The position numbers and the translations under genes are program-made. Source: an uncultured Prevotella sp. (GTDB lineage Bacteria > Bacteroidota > Bacteroidia > Bacteroidales > Bacteroidaceae). From it: a stretch of DNA of 64,000 nucleotides. The notes below the pieces were generated by a model. That model was not told the origin of the DNA. It saw nothing but the letters and a program-made list of their open reading frames with translations, and searched no databases. The stretch is taken from assembly GCA_902800365.1 (NCBI GenBank), contig CADCEF010000022.1:33886-97885 (forward strand). The letters are read 5' to 3'. Positions 46,301-54,652 of this stretch are shown piece after piece (the stretch's first letter is position 1; every line of letters begins with the position of its first letter).

Positions 46301-49300
46301 GCTGTAGGTCCTATCAGCTTGTCAGACAATATTGATGGCAACATCGACATGCTGATGTACAATGCCAACGGTAGCAAGGCCTTCTCTCACACCATGGTAG
46401 TAGGTAACAATATCAGCACCAGCGGCGACCCATCGATGGTGGGTGCCGATGCCGACCTGTACATCGGTTCGGTGCAGAACGTGGTGGTAACGCCAATGTC
46501 TACCATCCGCGCTGTGACCGACAGCATGTTTAACGATATCAAGGCCCGCATGGGCAGCGATAGCGTGGCCACCGATATGGGCAAGTACATCCAGTACGGC
46601 ACGGTATTGAAGATTGCCGATGGTGAGGTGATAGGTAAGGATGGCAAGACGGTGAAGTATCACCTAATACGCGATGTGGCTCTGGGTTACGGACCGAAGC
46701 TCAATTCGCAGTTCATCTACTCGCAGAAGCAACTCATCAATCAGATTATCCCTGCCAAGGCCAAGGAGATTATCGACCTGATGTACATAGGTACCAAGGA
46801 CGATGCCCAGACGATAGCCAACAACACGCAGAAGCCTGTCTATCTGTCGCTGCGCGAGCGTACCGATAAGAATTTTGCTGTAGTTAACAAGAAGCTCTAC
46901 TATCGCGAATACAACGACAGTATCGACACGGCTCAGGATGGCATCAACTACCTGGTAGTACTGCCAAAGGGCAAGAAGAGAAGCGACTTCACCGATGAGG
47001 TGACCGAGAAGTACCAGGTAATTAAGGCCTGGCTGGAGATGATATCGCAGAACGAGGGTGAGAAACTGCAGGTGCGCGATCTGCTGGCCAACTACGACGT
47101 AGGCGGTGCAGCAGGCGTGAACTACAGCGAGACCTTCGATGCCAGCTACACTAACTCGTTTACACAGCACTTCCCAATAGCCACCGAGGTAGACTACTTC
47201 GACAAGGGTGCTGGCTTCAGCAATGGTATGTCGGCACTCGCACTGGCTACTACCATTGTAGGTTCGGTTGCTCTCTCAATGGCCGAAATGAAGGCATGGT
47301 CGGTACCTGATGCGAAGTTGGCATTGCTGGATACCGAAAACGGTATGAAGTCGGAGGTTCGCTTCGCTGGTAAAGTGTTCCAATGGTCGCTCTTCCCAGT
47401 GGTTTCATATACTACGATTGGTACCGATTCTGAGGCTAAGTCGTACAACCGCACAGAGAGCTTCACCATTGCTACCGATCCGAACAGCCATCTGAACGTG
47501 GATGTTTACCGTGGCGCGTATTCTACTGCCAAGCAGGATAGCGTGAGTATCGCTAACGTCTTTACAAACGGTAACTTCAACAAGATGTACGACGACGTGA
47601 GACGTCAAGTGCAGAAATCAGTCAAGAGTACCGACATTCTTGGTCCGCGCGGATTCATCTTCCGTACCCGTGGCGGTTCTACCCAGAACCCATGGGAGGA
47701 TCAGCGCGTAACCAAGGTCTACGACCCAGGTACCGTACTGGATGCCCGTACACTGAAGATTGTGAACCCGAAGATTCGCCTCGACAAGCAGAGCGTGAGC
47801 GGCGTATCGGTTAACGATGCAGCCAAGTTCATGATATTCCTGAGCAACGAGAGCGAGAAGCCTGAGGCTACCGACGGTCTGACCGTACTGCAGGTGTTTG
47901 CCCCCGACCAGCTGAATCCGCTGGGTGCTAAGATCAGCATCAACGGACAGCCGCTGACCACCGCCGGTATCACCGTAACGGTTGTGCCGGGCATTGAAAC
48001 GGCGCTGACGATGGAGGTACGTGCCGGCGAGGGCTTCGACTTCGAGGGCCTGACCGTAGGCGTGATGTCGCCTACCGATGCCGAGCACACCACGGCACTC
48101 ACCTCGTTCGACGTACACTACCTGCGCGAGGCCGGAGCGGTGACCATCGCAACACCAGGCGACAAGTGGGTACTAAACACCAATGCCCAGAAGGATTCTG
48201 AGCGTGGCTGGTACATCCCTGTCACCATCAACGGTTTCGACCGCCACCAGCATAACTTCGACCACATCGAGTTCCAGTATAAGGAATCGCAGCGTGGCGA
48301 CGACTCGTGGACCAACCTCTGCTCGTTCTATGCCGACTCTACGTTGATGGCCAGTGCCAACGGCATACGTAAGCTGATGCCTGAGAACGGCAACATCACA
48401 ACCGAGTTCTACGGCGAGGGATGGGTGATTGAGAAACAGTACGACCTGCGCGCCGTACTCTTCTGCCGCAACGGCAACGACTACCTCACCACATCGTCGA
48501 AGATTATCAGCGGTATCAAGGATACCCGACGTCCGCAGCTGTTCGGTACGCCCGAACCTAAGAGCGGACTGCTGACGGCTGGCGATGACATCGTATTCAA
48601 CTTCTCTGAGGACATCGAGTACAACTACCTGAGCGCCATCACCAACTTCGAGGTGAAGGGCGAGGTGAACAACGATAACCTCTCGGAGACGGTAAGCGTG
48701 CAGTTCGACGGCGCGACGGCCAGCGTAGAGAGCGAGGCTAAGCGCAACTTCAGCAATAAGAACCTGACCATCGACATGATGGTGAAGCCTGCTGAGACGG
48801 GTCGCGAGATGCCGCTGTTCTCACACGGTATCAACGGACAGAAGCTGCAGCTGTGGCTGACCAGCGACTTCAAGCTGAAGGCCGTGGTGAACGAACAGAC
48901 CTTCGAGAGCAACGCAGCCATCGGCAAGAACAGCTTCAACCAGGTGGCTATGGTACTGAATCAGACCGACAGCGTGCTGACATTCTACAATGGCGGACTC
49001 GAGATAGGTCGCAACAAGCTCAAGGCGGTTTACACCGGCACAGGTACGCTCATCTTCGGACGTACCAACGAGGCTGACCGCAGCCAGAGCCAGTACTACG
49101 AGGGCCGCATGATGGAGGCCCGCCTATGGTACAGCGCCATGAACGGCGGACTCATCGGCACCACCTACGGCAACCGCCGACTGACGGGCTGCGAGAAGGA
49201 TCTGGTAGACTACTACCCGATGGACGAGGGCTCGGGCGACATGGTGGCCGACCATACGCAGGGTGCCAATGCCAAGCTGATAGGTGCTTCGTGGGCTATC

Positions 49301-51982
49301 CCACGTGGACTGTCATTGCACCTGGAGAAGGAGGATAAAGGTGTGCTGCTGAATCAGAACGCACTGAACCGCAGCAGCGAGCACGACTACACACTGATGT
49401 TCTGGTTTAAGACCGATGCCGACGGACGCGGTGCACTGCTCTCTAACGGTCGCGGTGTGAAGGAAGACATCGGCGCACAGAACCAGTTCCACATCGGATT
49501 CGAGGCCGACAAGCTGATGTATCGCTCTAACGGCTTCGTGACCGAGGTTCCGGGCGACTGGAGCGACGGCAACTGGCACCACTTCGCCATGACGGTGAAC
49601 CGTGCACGCAACGTGGCCAACATCTATGTAGATAAGGAAGTACGCACCAACTTCGAGCCCGACAGCCTGGGCGGCATCAGCGGCGGATATCCGCTCATCG
49701 GTGCTACCCGCTACGACAAGCTGAAGGAGAATGGCGATATAGAGGTAGTAGACGGTACCGACGCCATGAAGGGTAACATAGACGAACTGATGTTCTTTGC
49801 ACAGGCACTGCCCGAGCGACTCATCAGTACCTACGCTACGAAGAGTCCTAACGGCGACGAGGCCGGACTGATGACTTACCTGGCATTCGACCGCCAGGAG
49901 CGCCAGAAGGACAACAGCATCGAACTGGTGCCTTACGCCTACAGCAAGAAGATCTATCTGGACGATAAGGGTCAGCCACGCTATCAGCTCGATCCGCTGA
50001 CGAAGCAGCCAACGAGCACACTGGTACGCGACTACCTGTTTGTAGAAAGTGCCGATTCGATGATGAAGCGCTTCGACAATGCATCGGCAGCACCTGTGAA
50101 GCCTTACGAGGAGGTGAAGAACCTGAAGTTCTCGTTCATAGGTCGCGACAACCAGCTGATGGTAGAGCTCGACGAAGCTGCTGCCCGACTGAACCACCGC
50201 AACATCTATGTAACGGTGCGCGACATCGAAGATAAGAACGGCAACACCATGGCTTCGCCACAGACGGCTTGTTACTATGTAACCAACAGCAGTCTGCAGT
50301 GGGTAGTGAACCGTTTGGATGCCATCGTCAAGTATGGCAGCGGCGAGAGTTGTCAACTGGCATTCTATAACAACGGTTCACAGAACCATACCTACAATAT
50401 TGAGAACTGTCCACGCTGGCTCACGCTGAGCAAGACCACCGATGTGCTGTCACCACAGGCACTGGATTATGTGAATGCCACGGTGAGCAAGGACCTGAGC
50501 ATCGGTACTTATAACGAGATTCTGTATCTGGTCGACGAAGAGGGCATCATCGAGCCGTTCTACCTGAACCTGACGGTAGAGGGCGAGCAGCCCGACTGGG
50601 CACAGAACGTGAATAGCGACCTTTTGAAGAACTCGATGAACATTATTGGCCAAGTTTATCTATACGACGAGCTTGATACCGATGCACGCGACATTGTGGG
50701 TGTCTTCGACGACGAGGGCGTATGCCACGGATTTAGCAATATCAGCAACGATGCACAGACGGGCGAGCTGTATCTGACTGTATTCGACAACCAGTCTAGC
50801 GGCCGCAAGCTTAGCTTCTGCCTGTGGCAGTACAGCACCGGACGTGAGATAGTACTGACACCAAAGGATAGCATCAAGTTCGAGAAGTCGGCCATACTAG
50901 GCACCGATAAGCCTGTACGCTTCGACGGCGACGATGCCTTCATGCAGAAATTCAGTCTGAAGGCAGGCTGGAACTGGGTATCGTTCAATGTGGCCAGCAA
51001 TGAGCTGAGCGATGTGAACACGCTACTGCGTCGCGTACAGTGGAGTCAAGGCGACATTCTGACCGATATGAACAGCGACCTGACGATGACCTACGAAGCC
51101 GAGCAGAAGCAATGGATAGCTACTGACAACGCTGACAACGTGGTTATCTCGCCGAAGAAGTCGTATGCCATCAGAGTCAAGGAGGCTTGCACCTTCCCAA
51201 TCGGCGGCAGCGTCATCAAGGATGAGGAGGCACGCACCATTAAGGTGAAGAAGGGCTGGAACGCCATCGGTTACACACCTGCGGTGAACCTGCCTCTGGA
51301 GACCGCCCTGAGCGACTACTACGACCAAGCAGTGCCTGGCGACGTGATTAAGAGTCACACTGAGTTTGCTTACTACACCAAGAGTGGCAACGTGGGACGC
51401 TGGCGCGGCAGCCTGCAGTACATGAAGCCAGGCGAGGGTTACCTGATGCTCTGCAATGCTGACTCAGCTCAGTTTACCTATCCGTACATCGACATGAACA
51501 GCTACATCAGCGCCGACTGGGTGGCTAGCTCAAGGGGCGAGGCTACAGCAGTGCGCAGTCGTTCTACCATGAGCGTGAGTGCAATAGTAGAAGGCTTCGA
51601 TGTAGAGGAGGGCGACAAGCTGATAGCTTACGCCAATGGCGAGGAATGCGGTAGCGTGATGGTTAAGACCGCACTTGGAAGGGCAGCTCTGCAAGGCGAG
51701 GAGTTCGCAACTGTGAACTACCTGAGCATCGCAGGCAGCAGCCAGAAGAAGATATGGTTTGCCATCGAACGTGACGGTGAGATCGTAGCTTCTACCAATG
51801 AAATCTTGACTTACCATGCAAATGATGTGGTAGGTAGTCCTGAGAGGCCGACAACCATCAACTTCGAGAAGGTGGATGACGGAGACGACCTGTGGTACAC
51901 CATCAGCGGTATAAAGCTACAGCGTAAGCCTACCAAGAAGGGCCTGTACATCTTTAATGGCAAAAAGATCGTATTAAAGTAA
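40334..51982 (+). CDS. Giant multidomain surface protein (3882 aa)
   Basis: Signal peptide 1-31 (ends KAAAQ). A beta-rich region and an FN3-like module (~290-410) are followed by three tandem ~220-residue beta-helix/GLUG-like repeats (~519-1145; conserved RGTFDGNGHT and IENC motifs). A second FN3 (~1299-1396), carboxypeptidase-regulatory-like modules (~1402-1640; GRVEGYVRFKDGTGVPEV), and a long unassigned middle with a hydrophobic stretch at ~2294-2318 come next. Two LamG/concanavalin-like domains (~2788-2940 and ~2992-3159) and C-terminal beta modules with AGWNWVSFNV and KGWNAIGYTP motifs complete it. The last 29 residues (ISGIKLQRK…GLYIFNGKKIVLK) resemble a type IX secretion sorting tail. 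It is probably an adhesin or glycan-binding protein displayed on the surface, in operon with PI-PLC-like and membrane proteins. Confidence 0.88.
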   Translation: MKQSINPLQGRPWLLLAVLFAWLLPQKAAAQTYVDKPENYSVSLGGTNIIYFMAPAYDMDGADCWISNGNLKVTVDSNTSTIFTWKSKADIDNSSTSLSCDFSTTANGFFDITLGNSRSTERMTKSNDRTLSLARNSDGNTFDFAAEWVLPYNLLGKTLTFFWDVERDGNGRSKEKVKGLKTVTIKVPAAASKLTPTVSSPMLNPNNPGKIELPWFLASDNITKAYYEYYDANGKYQKVNIENVNSGTIMLDATVPHSKFRIVCSYKEKGDKGEYDIEGVASTAQNLTMIHAPAGLSVRPLNDQKGKIEVKWNVPYLDAPDLTPTDFFEIQRSLTGKEEDFETIFEQFYAKTEKKSTYTYIDSTLIEAIEASMLKNGGTLDNVTYRVRRTISKDWGWGTDNNCATSATCVLDKLHLLCIANYSAKWENEQAYTVRVSWDYANEIGGVWDDRAKMILHITSKNRDGGVVEDKTIELNNTDRAKRYTIVNLFRSCVTYDIEMYVDKNESPLNDLNQLTDYFFPIRTAQDWHDFAVKINNAKNTEDINARLYADIEVSEHVGVDPGAYYRGTFDGNGHTVTFNKSDWTEEYMAPFRYVGNATFRSLHTAGTISSSNKFVGGLIAEVLEGSTVTIENCRSSMTINSGVNGDATNGGFIGIIRPSSRVIIRTSEFDGNFTGDNCHSNGGFVGWTDGGSHVIIDNCLFVPTTISTKTTNCETWTRNSKNITLTLSNSYAVSEYSAFITIRNAGDWHKFAVMINDAVNQYDVNAVLDADIEVSEHVGVTEGATFRGTFDGNGHTLTFNKEWKPATEERFIAPFRHASNATIRNLHVAGTIESNWMYPAGLVAQVKDGTVTIENCISSVTLKGGMNGDGTLAGFVGRVSNSNVTIHDCKFDGSFEGANCYGNGGFISWVDEKSSATIENCLFAPTKISTLYDKCKSWARQDSRGTVTVTNCHSTLDYGVFPIKDATDWNTFVKMVEDAKNEYWVDARLMNDITVTSYAGGSQAACYRGTFDGNGHTLDVNITRTDNGAAAPFVYVGDATIKNLHVTGTAKGGIHSAGLIGCRVGSPTITIDRVWVSVNVDASSSTHAAGVIGHAGAANVNMTDVRFDGKVTTNGPTNTSYAGSFIGWGGEGGWTFHRVYNASANGDFTAWRIWFCVDSSSGSAEAWGSNSTSSNTITKTTWGDWGVTAYNKSDGTDVVNLMNGEKADSWTLDGGKAVPVLTTAGEITETSLASNFPSGWTLEDDKLMPEMSVVTVDPAEIEKLKEIFKDWTVVGETIVPPTTTYDYNYATYNKPELPNFYHVSNGKIDKTLVTTTRQSSVLLAWNTDGNPIDYFTVKRRVKGEGDDAWKEIATNIDQMSYEDTSVSPLAVYEYKVIAVNDCEGRTETETDVKVGESKHTGRVEGYVRFKDGTGVPEVKVDAIIADSTVTYAYTDESGHFVIDELSYQGETSVTYKISPVGKSIKLEVEDYNVTFNATSNNETLQEFIVTNGMRFSGYVMFDGTSIPVKGVNFMVNGKKIHNAKGDLVETDYDGSFSFRVMEGDNSIQAVMENHKFTNDGWYKNSDKQSFKDDVAGIYFYDATKVKLTGRVVGGNDQGLLPLGNNLSKNNLGDSLTMVLTLEGDNTSWLVYDNLNPNLTKRDTTYVHPRGNGHKTQVTTERKRMEMLPDPVTGEYEVELPPVRWKVQQVYCKGYSTLFQEGQVSEVIDLTKCLVSKDTTYVGKYKDVDTVTVTDPKLSYHAIYNRIYRNPIEITYKQIGYDDFDYFGDKTYIASELTGKQTAIPLAYKNPLDTTQALYTFTCPVFSLERKYRIRVQVAETYPYNNDLLSGKVDYVKVGGGVATIHNGLKNGAPSDTLHLDANGQAIFTVQADQTTQLLSGLSALKTISFSVAQDGNYFESAPLYGYVLNMFPIGTGQDVMAEGVPVLYDILRDPPGGYSTNTLAKGTTLNFTYMMNLQLTAGLFFNYKYGEKLQVVSATVSAPQGLGTAVGPISLSDNIDGNIDMLMYNANGSKAFSHTMVVGNNISTSGDPSMVGADADLYIGSVQNVVVTPMSTIRAVTDSMFNDIKARMGSDSVATDMGKYIQYGTVLKIADGEVIGKDGKTVKYHLIRDVALGYGPKLNSQFIYSQKQLINQIIPAKAKEIIDLMYIGTKDDAQTIANNTQKPVYLSLRERTDKNFAVVNKKLYYREYNDSIDTAQDGINYLVVLPKGKKRSDFTDEVTEKYQVIKAWLEMISQNEGEKLQVRDLLANYDVGGAAGVNYSETFDASYTNSFTQHFPIATEVDYFDKGAGFSNGMSALALATTIVGSVALSMAEMKAWSVPDAKLALLDTENGMKSEVRFAGKVFQWSLFPVVSYTTIGTDSEAKSYNRTESFTIATDPNSHLNVDVYRGAYSTAKQDSVSIANVFTNGNFNKMYDDVRRQVQKSVKSTDILGPRGFIFRTRGGSTQNPWEDQRVTKVYDPGTVLDARTLKIVNPKIRLDKQSVSGVSVNDAAKFMIFLSNESEKPEATDGLTVLQVFAPDQLNPLGAKISINGQPLTTAGITVTVVPGIETALTMEVRAGEGFDFEGLTVGVMSPTDAEHTTALTSFDVHYLREAGAVTIATPGDKWVLNTNAQKDSERGWYIPVTINGFDRHQHNFDHIEFQYKESQRGDDSWTNLCSFYADSTLMASANGIRKLMPENGNITTEFYGEGWVIEKQYDLRAVLFCRNGNDYLTTSSKIISGIKDTRRPQLFGTPEPKSGLLTAGDDIVFNFSEDIEYNYLSAITNFEVKGEVNNDNLSETVSVQFDGATASVESEAKRNFSNKNLTIDMMVKPAETGREMPLFSHGINGQKLQLWLTSDFKLKAVVNEQTFESNAAIGKNSFNQVAMVLNQTDSVLTFYNGGLEIGRNKLKAVYTGTGTLIFGRTNEADRSQSQYYEGRMMEARLWYSAMNGGLIGTTYGNRRLTGCEKDLVDYYPMDEGSGDMVADHTQGANAKLIGASWAIPRGLSLHLEKEDKGVLLNQNALNRSSEHDYTLMFWFKTDADGRGALLSNGRGVKEDIGAQNQFHIGFEADKLMYRSNGFVTEVPGDWSDGNWHHFAMTVNRARNVANIYVDKEVRTNFEPDSLGGISGGYPLIGATRYDKLKENGDIEVVDGTDAMKGNIDELMFFAQALPERLISTYATKSPNGDEAGLMTYLAFDRQERQKDNSIELVPYAYSKKIYLDDKGQPRYQLDPLTKQPTSTLVRDYLFVESADSMMKRFDNASAAPVKPYEEVKNLKFSFIGRDNQLMVELDEAAARLNHRNIYVTVRDIEDKNGNTMASPQTACYYVTNSSLQWVVNRLDAIVKYGSGESCQLAFYNNGSQNHTYNIENCPRWLTLSKTTDVLSPQALDYVNATVSKDLSIGTYNEILYLVDEEGIIEPFYLNLTVEGEQPDWAQNVNSDLLKNSMNIIGQVYLYDELDTDARDIVGVFDDEGVCHGFSNISNDAQTGELYLTVFDNQSSGRKLSFCLWQYSTGREIVLTPKDSIKFEKSAILGTDKPVRFDGDDAFMQKFSLKAGWNWVSFNVASNELSDVNTLLRRVQWSQGDILTDMNSDLTMTYEAEQKQWIATDNADNVVISPKKSYAIRVKEACTFPIGGSVIKDEEARTIKVKKGWNAIGYTPAVNLPLETALSDYYDQAVPGDVIKSHTEFAYYTKSGNVGRWRGSLQYMKPGEGYLMLCNADSAQFTYPYIDMNSYISADWVASSRGEATAVRSRSTMSVSAIVEGFDVEEGDKLIAYANGEECGSVMVKTALGRAALQGEEFATVNYLSIAGSSQKKIWFAIERDGEIVASTNEILTYHANDVVGSPERPTTINFEKVDDGDDLWYTISGIKLQRKPTKKGLYIFNGKKIVLK
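41888..43765 (+). repeat. Three tandem ~660-bp repeats within the giant protein gene
   Basis: Units start near 41888, 42550 and 43208. Each encodes a DWHxFAVxINxA-like helix, then DIEVSEHVGV, RGTFDGNGHT, ATxRxLHxxGT and TIENC. Units 1 and 2 are closer to each other than to unit 3, which has lost part of the middle. DNA identity at the RGTFDGNGHT segments is high enough to allow recombination between units. Confidence 0.75.
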
Positions 51983-52000
51983 CATCAAACATCGAATAAT

Positions 52001-52753
52001 ATGAATAGAACAAAATTAATGTTTATCCTGCTGGCAAGCCTCGTACTGGGGGCTTGCAGCAGCGACAACGATGGGCCTTTCACAGTGATAACGCCCGACG
52101 AGGTGCCTGTTTGGCATGTAGACTGGAACAACGACCAGACTCGCCCCAACTGGACAGAGCCCGACGCAAGTCTCTATGAGAACTGGACCATACTGAAGGT
52201 ACAGATAGAGGATGAGTTGAAACCCTACGTGTCTGAGGGCGACCTGATGGCACTCTTCGTGAACGGCGAACTGCGCGGATTGGCTAGCCCTGCTGTGAAT
52301 GCGAGCGATGGTCAGACTGCCGGTGGTAAGTTCCTGATGAAGGCCTATGGCAACGAGGCAGGTGATGAAACGGTGACCATGACGCTGCAATACTACAATC
52401 AGCAGCTGAAGCACATCTTCACACTATCGGCCGACATCGCTCTCGATTCTGACGAGACGACCGGTATCGACGAAGACTTCATCCCCGAGTTTACCTATGG
52501 CTCTGCCAAGTATCCGGAGATGATGACCGTGATACCAGAGACCATCCTGACAAGGTTTAATATCAAGCCCACCAGTGGTAGTATGGTGGCAGCCTTTGTG
52601 GGCGAGGAGTGCCGAGGCACCGCTACGATCTCAGCCACGGGCAGCACATCGCTACTTATCCGCTGCCGTACCCAAGGTGAGCTGATAACCCTGAAGTATT
52701 ACGATAACACAGAAAAGAAGCTTTACACAATCCGCGACATCGCGAATTTGTAA
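52001..52753 (+). CDS. Lipoprotein with two repeated beta modules (250 aa)
   Basis: Lipobox LGAC (Cys19). Two modules of about 100 residues repeat the pattern W..ILKVQIEDELKPYVSEGDLMALFVNGELRG and MTVIPET…PTSGSMVAAFVGEECRGTA. The same pattern appears near the C-terminus of the giant protein just upstream (GVFDDEGVCHGFSN; LIAYANGEECGSV). It is the last gene of the operon and ends in a clear terminator. It may anchor or cap the giant protein at the cell surface; that role is inferred from shared modules and position. Confidence 0.75.
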   Translation: MNRTKLMFILLASLVLGACSSDNDGPFTVITPDEVPVWHVDWNNDQTRPNWTEPDASLYENWTILKVQIEDELKPYVSEGDLMALFVNGELRGLASPAVNASDGQTAGGKFLMKAYGNEAGDETVTMTLQYYNQQLKHIFTLSADIALDSDETTGIDEDFIPEFTYGSAKYPEMMTVIPETILTRFNIKPTSGSMVAAFVGEECRGTATISATGSTSLLIRCRTQGELITLKYYDNTEKKLYTIRDIANL

Positions 52754-52767
52754 ATGATCATAAGAAC

Positions 52768-52804
52768 AAAGTAGCCTCCTGCCGTGATGACGAGAGGCTA
52801 CTTT
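52768..52804 (+). terminator. Intrinsic terminator of the giant protein operon
   Basis: Perfect 11-bp arms AAAGTAGCCTC and GAGGCTACTTT around a 15-base loop, starting 14 bp after the stop codon at 52753. The A and T ends make it work in both directions. Confidence 0.8.
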
Positions 52805-52814
52805 ATATCCTGTC

Positions 52815-52829
52815 ATTCAAAATATGCAA
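52815..52829 (+). promoter_or_regulatory. Single half-site of the direct-repeat operator
   Basis: ATTCAAAATATGCAA, followed by AACCTTTATGTGAGGG as in the copy at 59036. After that point the sequence jumps to ATAACTTAAAACAATCTG, so about 80 bp present at 59067-59144, including the promoter, are missing. One half-site and no recognisable promoter remain. Confidence 0.55.
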
Positions 52830-52870
52830 AACCTTTATGTGAGGGGGATATAACTTAAAACAATCTGATT

Positions 52871-54640
52871 ATGAAGAAGAATTTATTATGGTTGATGGCC
52901 GCCATCCTCGTTAGCGGCGCTGGTTTGTTCGCATCATGTGTCGACGTAATCGATAATCCCGCACAGCCCGACCTCAATGTGGCCGATATGATTATCAAGA
53001 ATGCTAAGATTTTCACTTCTGACAAGAGTACCCCGCAGGCCACTGCGCTGGTGGTGAAGGATGGCAAGTTTGTTTATGTGGGAGATGAGGCCGGCCTCGC
53101 AGAATATGAGGGAGAGGTAACCGACATGGGCGGCAAGTTCATCATGCCTGGCATCATCGACAGCCATATGCATATAACCATACCGGTGGGGTATGAGTAT
53201 GCACCTATGGGAGAACGCATAGAGCCCAACGGCAAAGTGGAAGCGCTGGAAATCATGGCGAAATACATCAAGGATAATCCCGGCGAAGAGCGTTACAGAT
53301 TCCTTCTGGATAAAAAGTTCCTGAAAGAAGGAGAGGATTTCGTAAAAGAGGATCTGGATGCTATCTGTCCGGATGCTGAGCTACAGATTCAGGAAGCTGA
53401 AGGACACAGCATCTGGGTGAACTCAAAGATTCTCCAGAAGCATGGCATTACCGACGACACGCCGGATCCGATACCCGGACTTGCCTATTATGTACGTAAG
53501 GACGGACATGTGACCGGAAATATGTATGAAGGCGCAACGGAAATCCCTATCATTCTTGACAGTTCGATGGAGCTGACCGATGAGCAGGTTGATGCGGCGC
53601 TCCAACGTTGGATTGATTTCTCGGTGAAGGCAGGCGTGTGCTGCGTCTTCGATGCCGGTCTTCCGGGCGATATGGCGTTCCATGAGAAGGTATATAAACG
53701 TCTGTGCGAACTAGACAAGCAGGGGAAACTTCCCATTTATGTTGACGGCTCTCTTGTGGTCAATTCAGAACGAGATACAGAGGAGGGACTAAAGGACCTG
53801 AAGCGCCTGCAGCGTGAGTATAACACCGAGCATGTGAAGGTGCACACCATGAAGATTTTTATGGATGGCACCCAGAGGATCCACACCGCAGCCATGGTCA
53901 CACCCTATGTAGACATCAATACGATAGGGCCTTCTACCGCCTTCTCTGTGGAGGGAATGGTTACCCTTTTGAAGGGACTCAATGAGGCCAATCTGGACGT
54001 GCATCTTCACACTGTTGGTGAGCGTGCATCGCGTACGGTGCTCGACGGCGTGGAAATGGCTAAAAAGGAACTGGGAGATAACTTCCATGTGAAGGTTACC
54101 TGCGCCCATCTGGAGGTTCAGGACGATGCAGATCTGGATCGCTTTGCCAAGCTGGGCGTAACAGCGAATTTTACACCGTGGTGGCATGCCGACGACCCAA
54201 CGGTCAGTGCTGTGTGGCTGGGTGAGGAGCGCTCCAAAAAGCAGTTCCGCTGCAAAACGATTTGGGATAGCGGCGCGCTGGTCACCTGGTCGAGCGATAA
54301 CATCACCTTCGAGGACTTTATGACATGGAATCCCTATCTCGGCATGGAGATCGGTATGACACGCAAGTCTACTGAAAAGACCCTGGTTCCCGAATACTTC
54401 AGAGTTGCAAAGGTACTTCCTCCAGAAGACGAAAGGATGGGTATTGAAGAAATGCTGCTAGGCTATACCATCAACGGCGCCAAACAGCTGGGCATCGAGG
54501 CCACCAAGGGTTCTATTACGGTTGGCAAGGATGCTGACTTCCTGGTGTTTGACAAGGACCTTCTCACTGCTGAACACGAGGGCTTTAGCCACAACCAGCC
54601 CGCCGAGGTGTATTTCTGTGGCAAAATAGCGAAGAAATAA
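52871..54640 (+). CDS. Amidohydrolase lipoprotein (YtcJ-like), first copy
   Basis: Metal-dependent hydrolase of the amidohydrolase-3/YtcJ group, exported as a lipoprotein (lipobox FASC, Cys23). The HxH metal motif is in DSHMH (His99, His101). Further ligands are expected in HLHTVGERA and TCAHLEV, and the C-terminal IxxGKDADFLVFDKDLL strand is typical. 589 residues. It carries a diverged version of the leader shared by the lipoproteins downstream. The substrate is unknown; relatives deacylate or cleave N-acyl and imide compounds. It starts 12 bp before the next amidohydrolase gene. Confidence 0.87.
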   Translation: MKKNLLWLMAAILVSGAGLFASCVDVIDNPAQPDLNVADMIIKNAKIFTSDKSTPQATALVVKDGKFVYVGDEAGLAEYEGEVTDMGGKFIMPGIIDSHMHITIPVGYEYAPMGERIEPNGKVEALEIMAKYIKDNPGEERYRFLLDKKFLKEGEDFVKEDLDAICPDAELQIQEAEGHSIWVNSKILQKHGITDDTPDPIPGLAYYVRKDGHVTGNMYEGATEIPIILDSSMELTDEQVDAALQRWIDFSVKAGVCCVFDAGLPGDMAFHEKVYKRLCELDKQGKLPIYVDGSLVVNSERDTEEGLKDLKRLQREYNTEHVKVHTMKIFMDGTQRIHTAAMVTPYVDINTIGPSTAFSVEGMVTLLKGLNEANLDVHLHTVGERASRTVLDGVEMAKKELGDNFHVKVTCAHLEVQDDADLDRFAKLGVTANFTPWWHADDPTVSAVWLGEERSKKQFRCKTIWDSGALVTWSSDNITFEDFMTWNPYLGMEIGMTRKSTEKTLVPEYFRVAKVLPPEDERMGIEEMLLGYTINGAKQLGIEATKGSITVGKDADFLVFDKDLLTAEHEGFSHNQPAEVYFCGKIAKK

Positions 54641-54652
54641 AACAATCTGATA

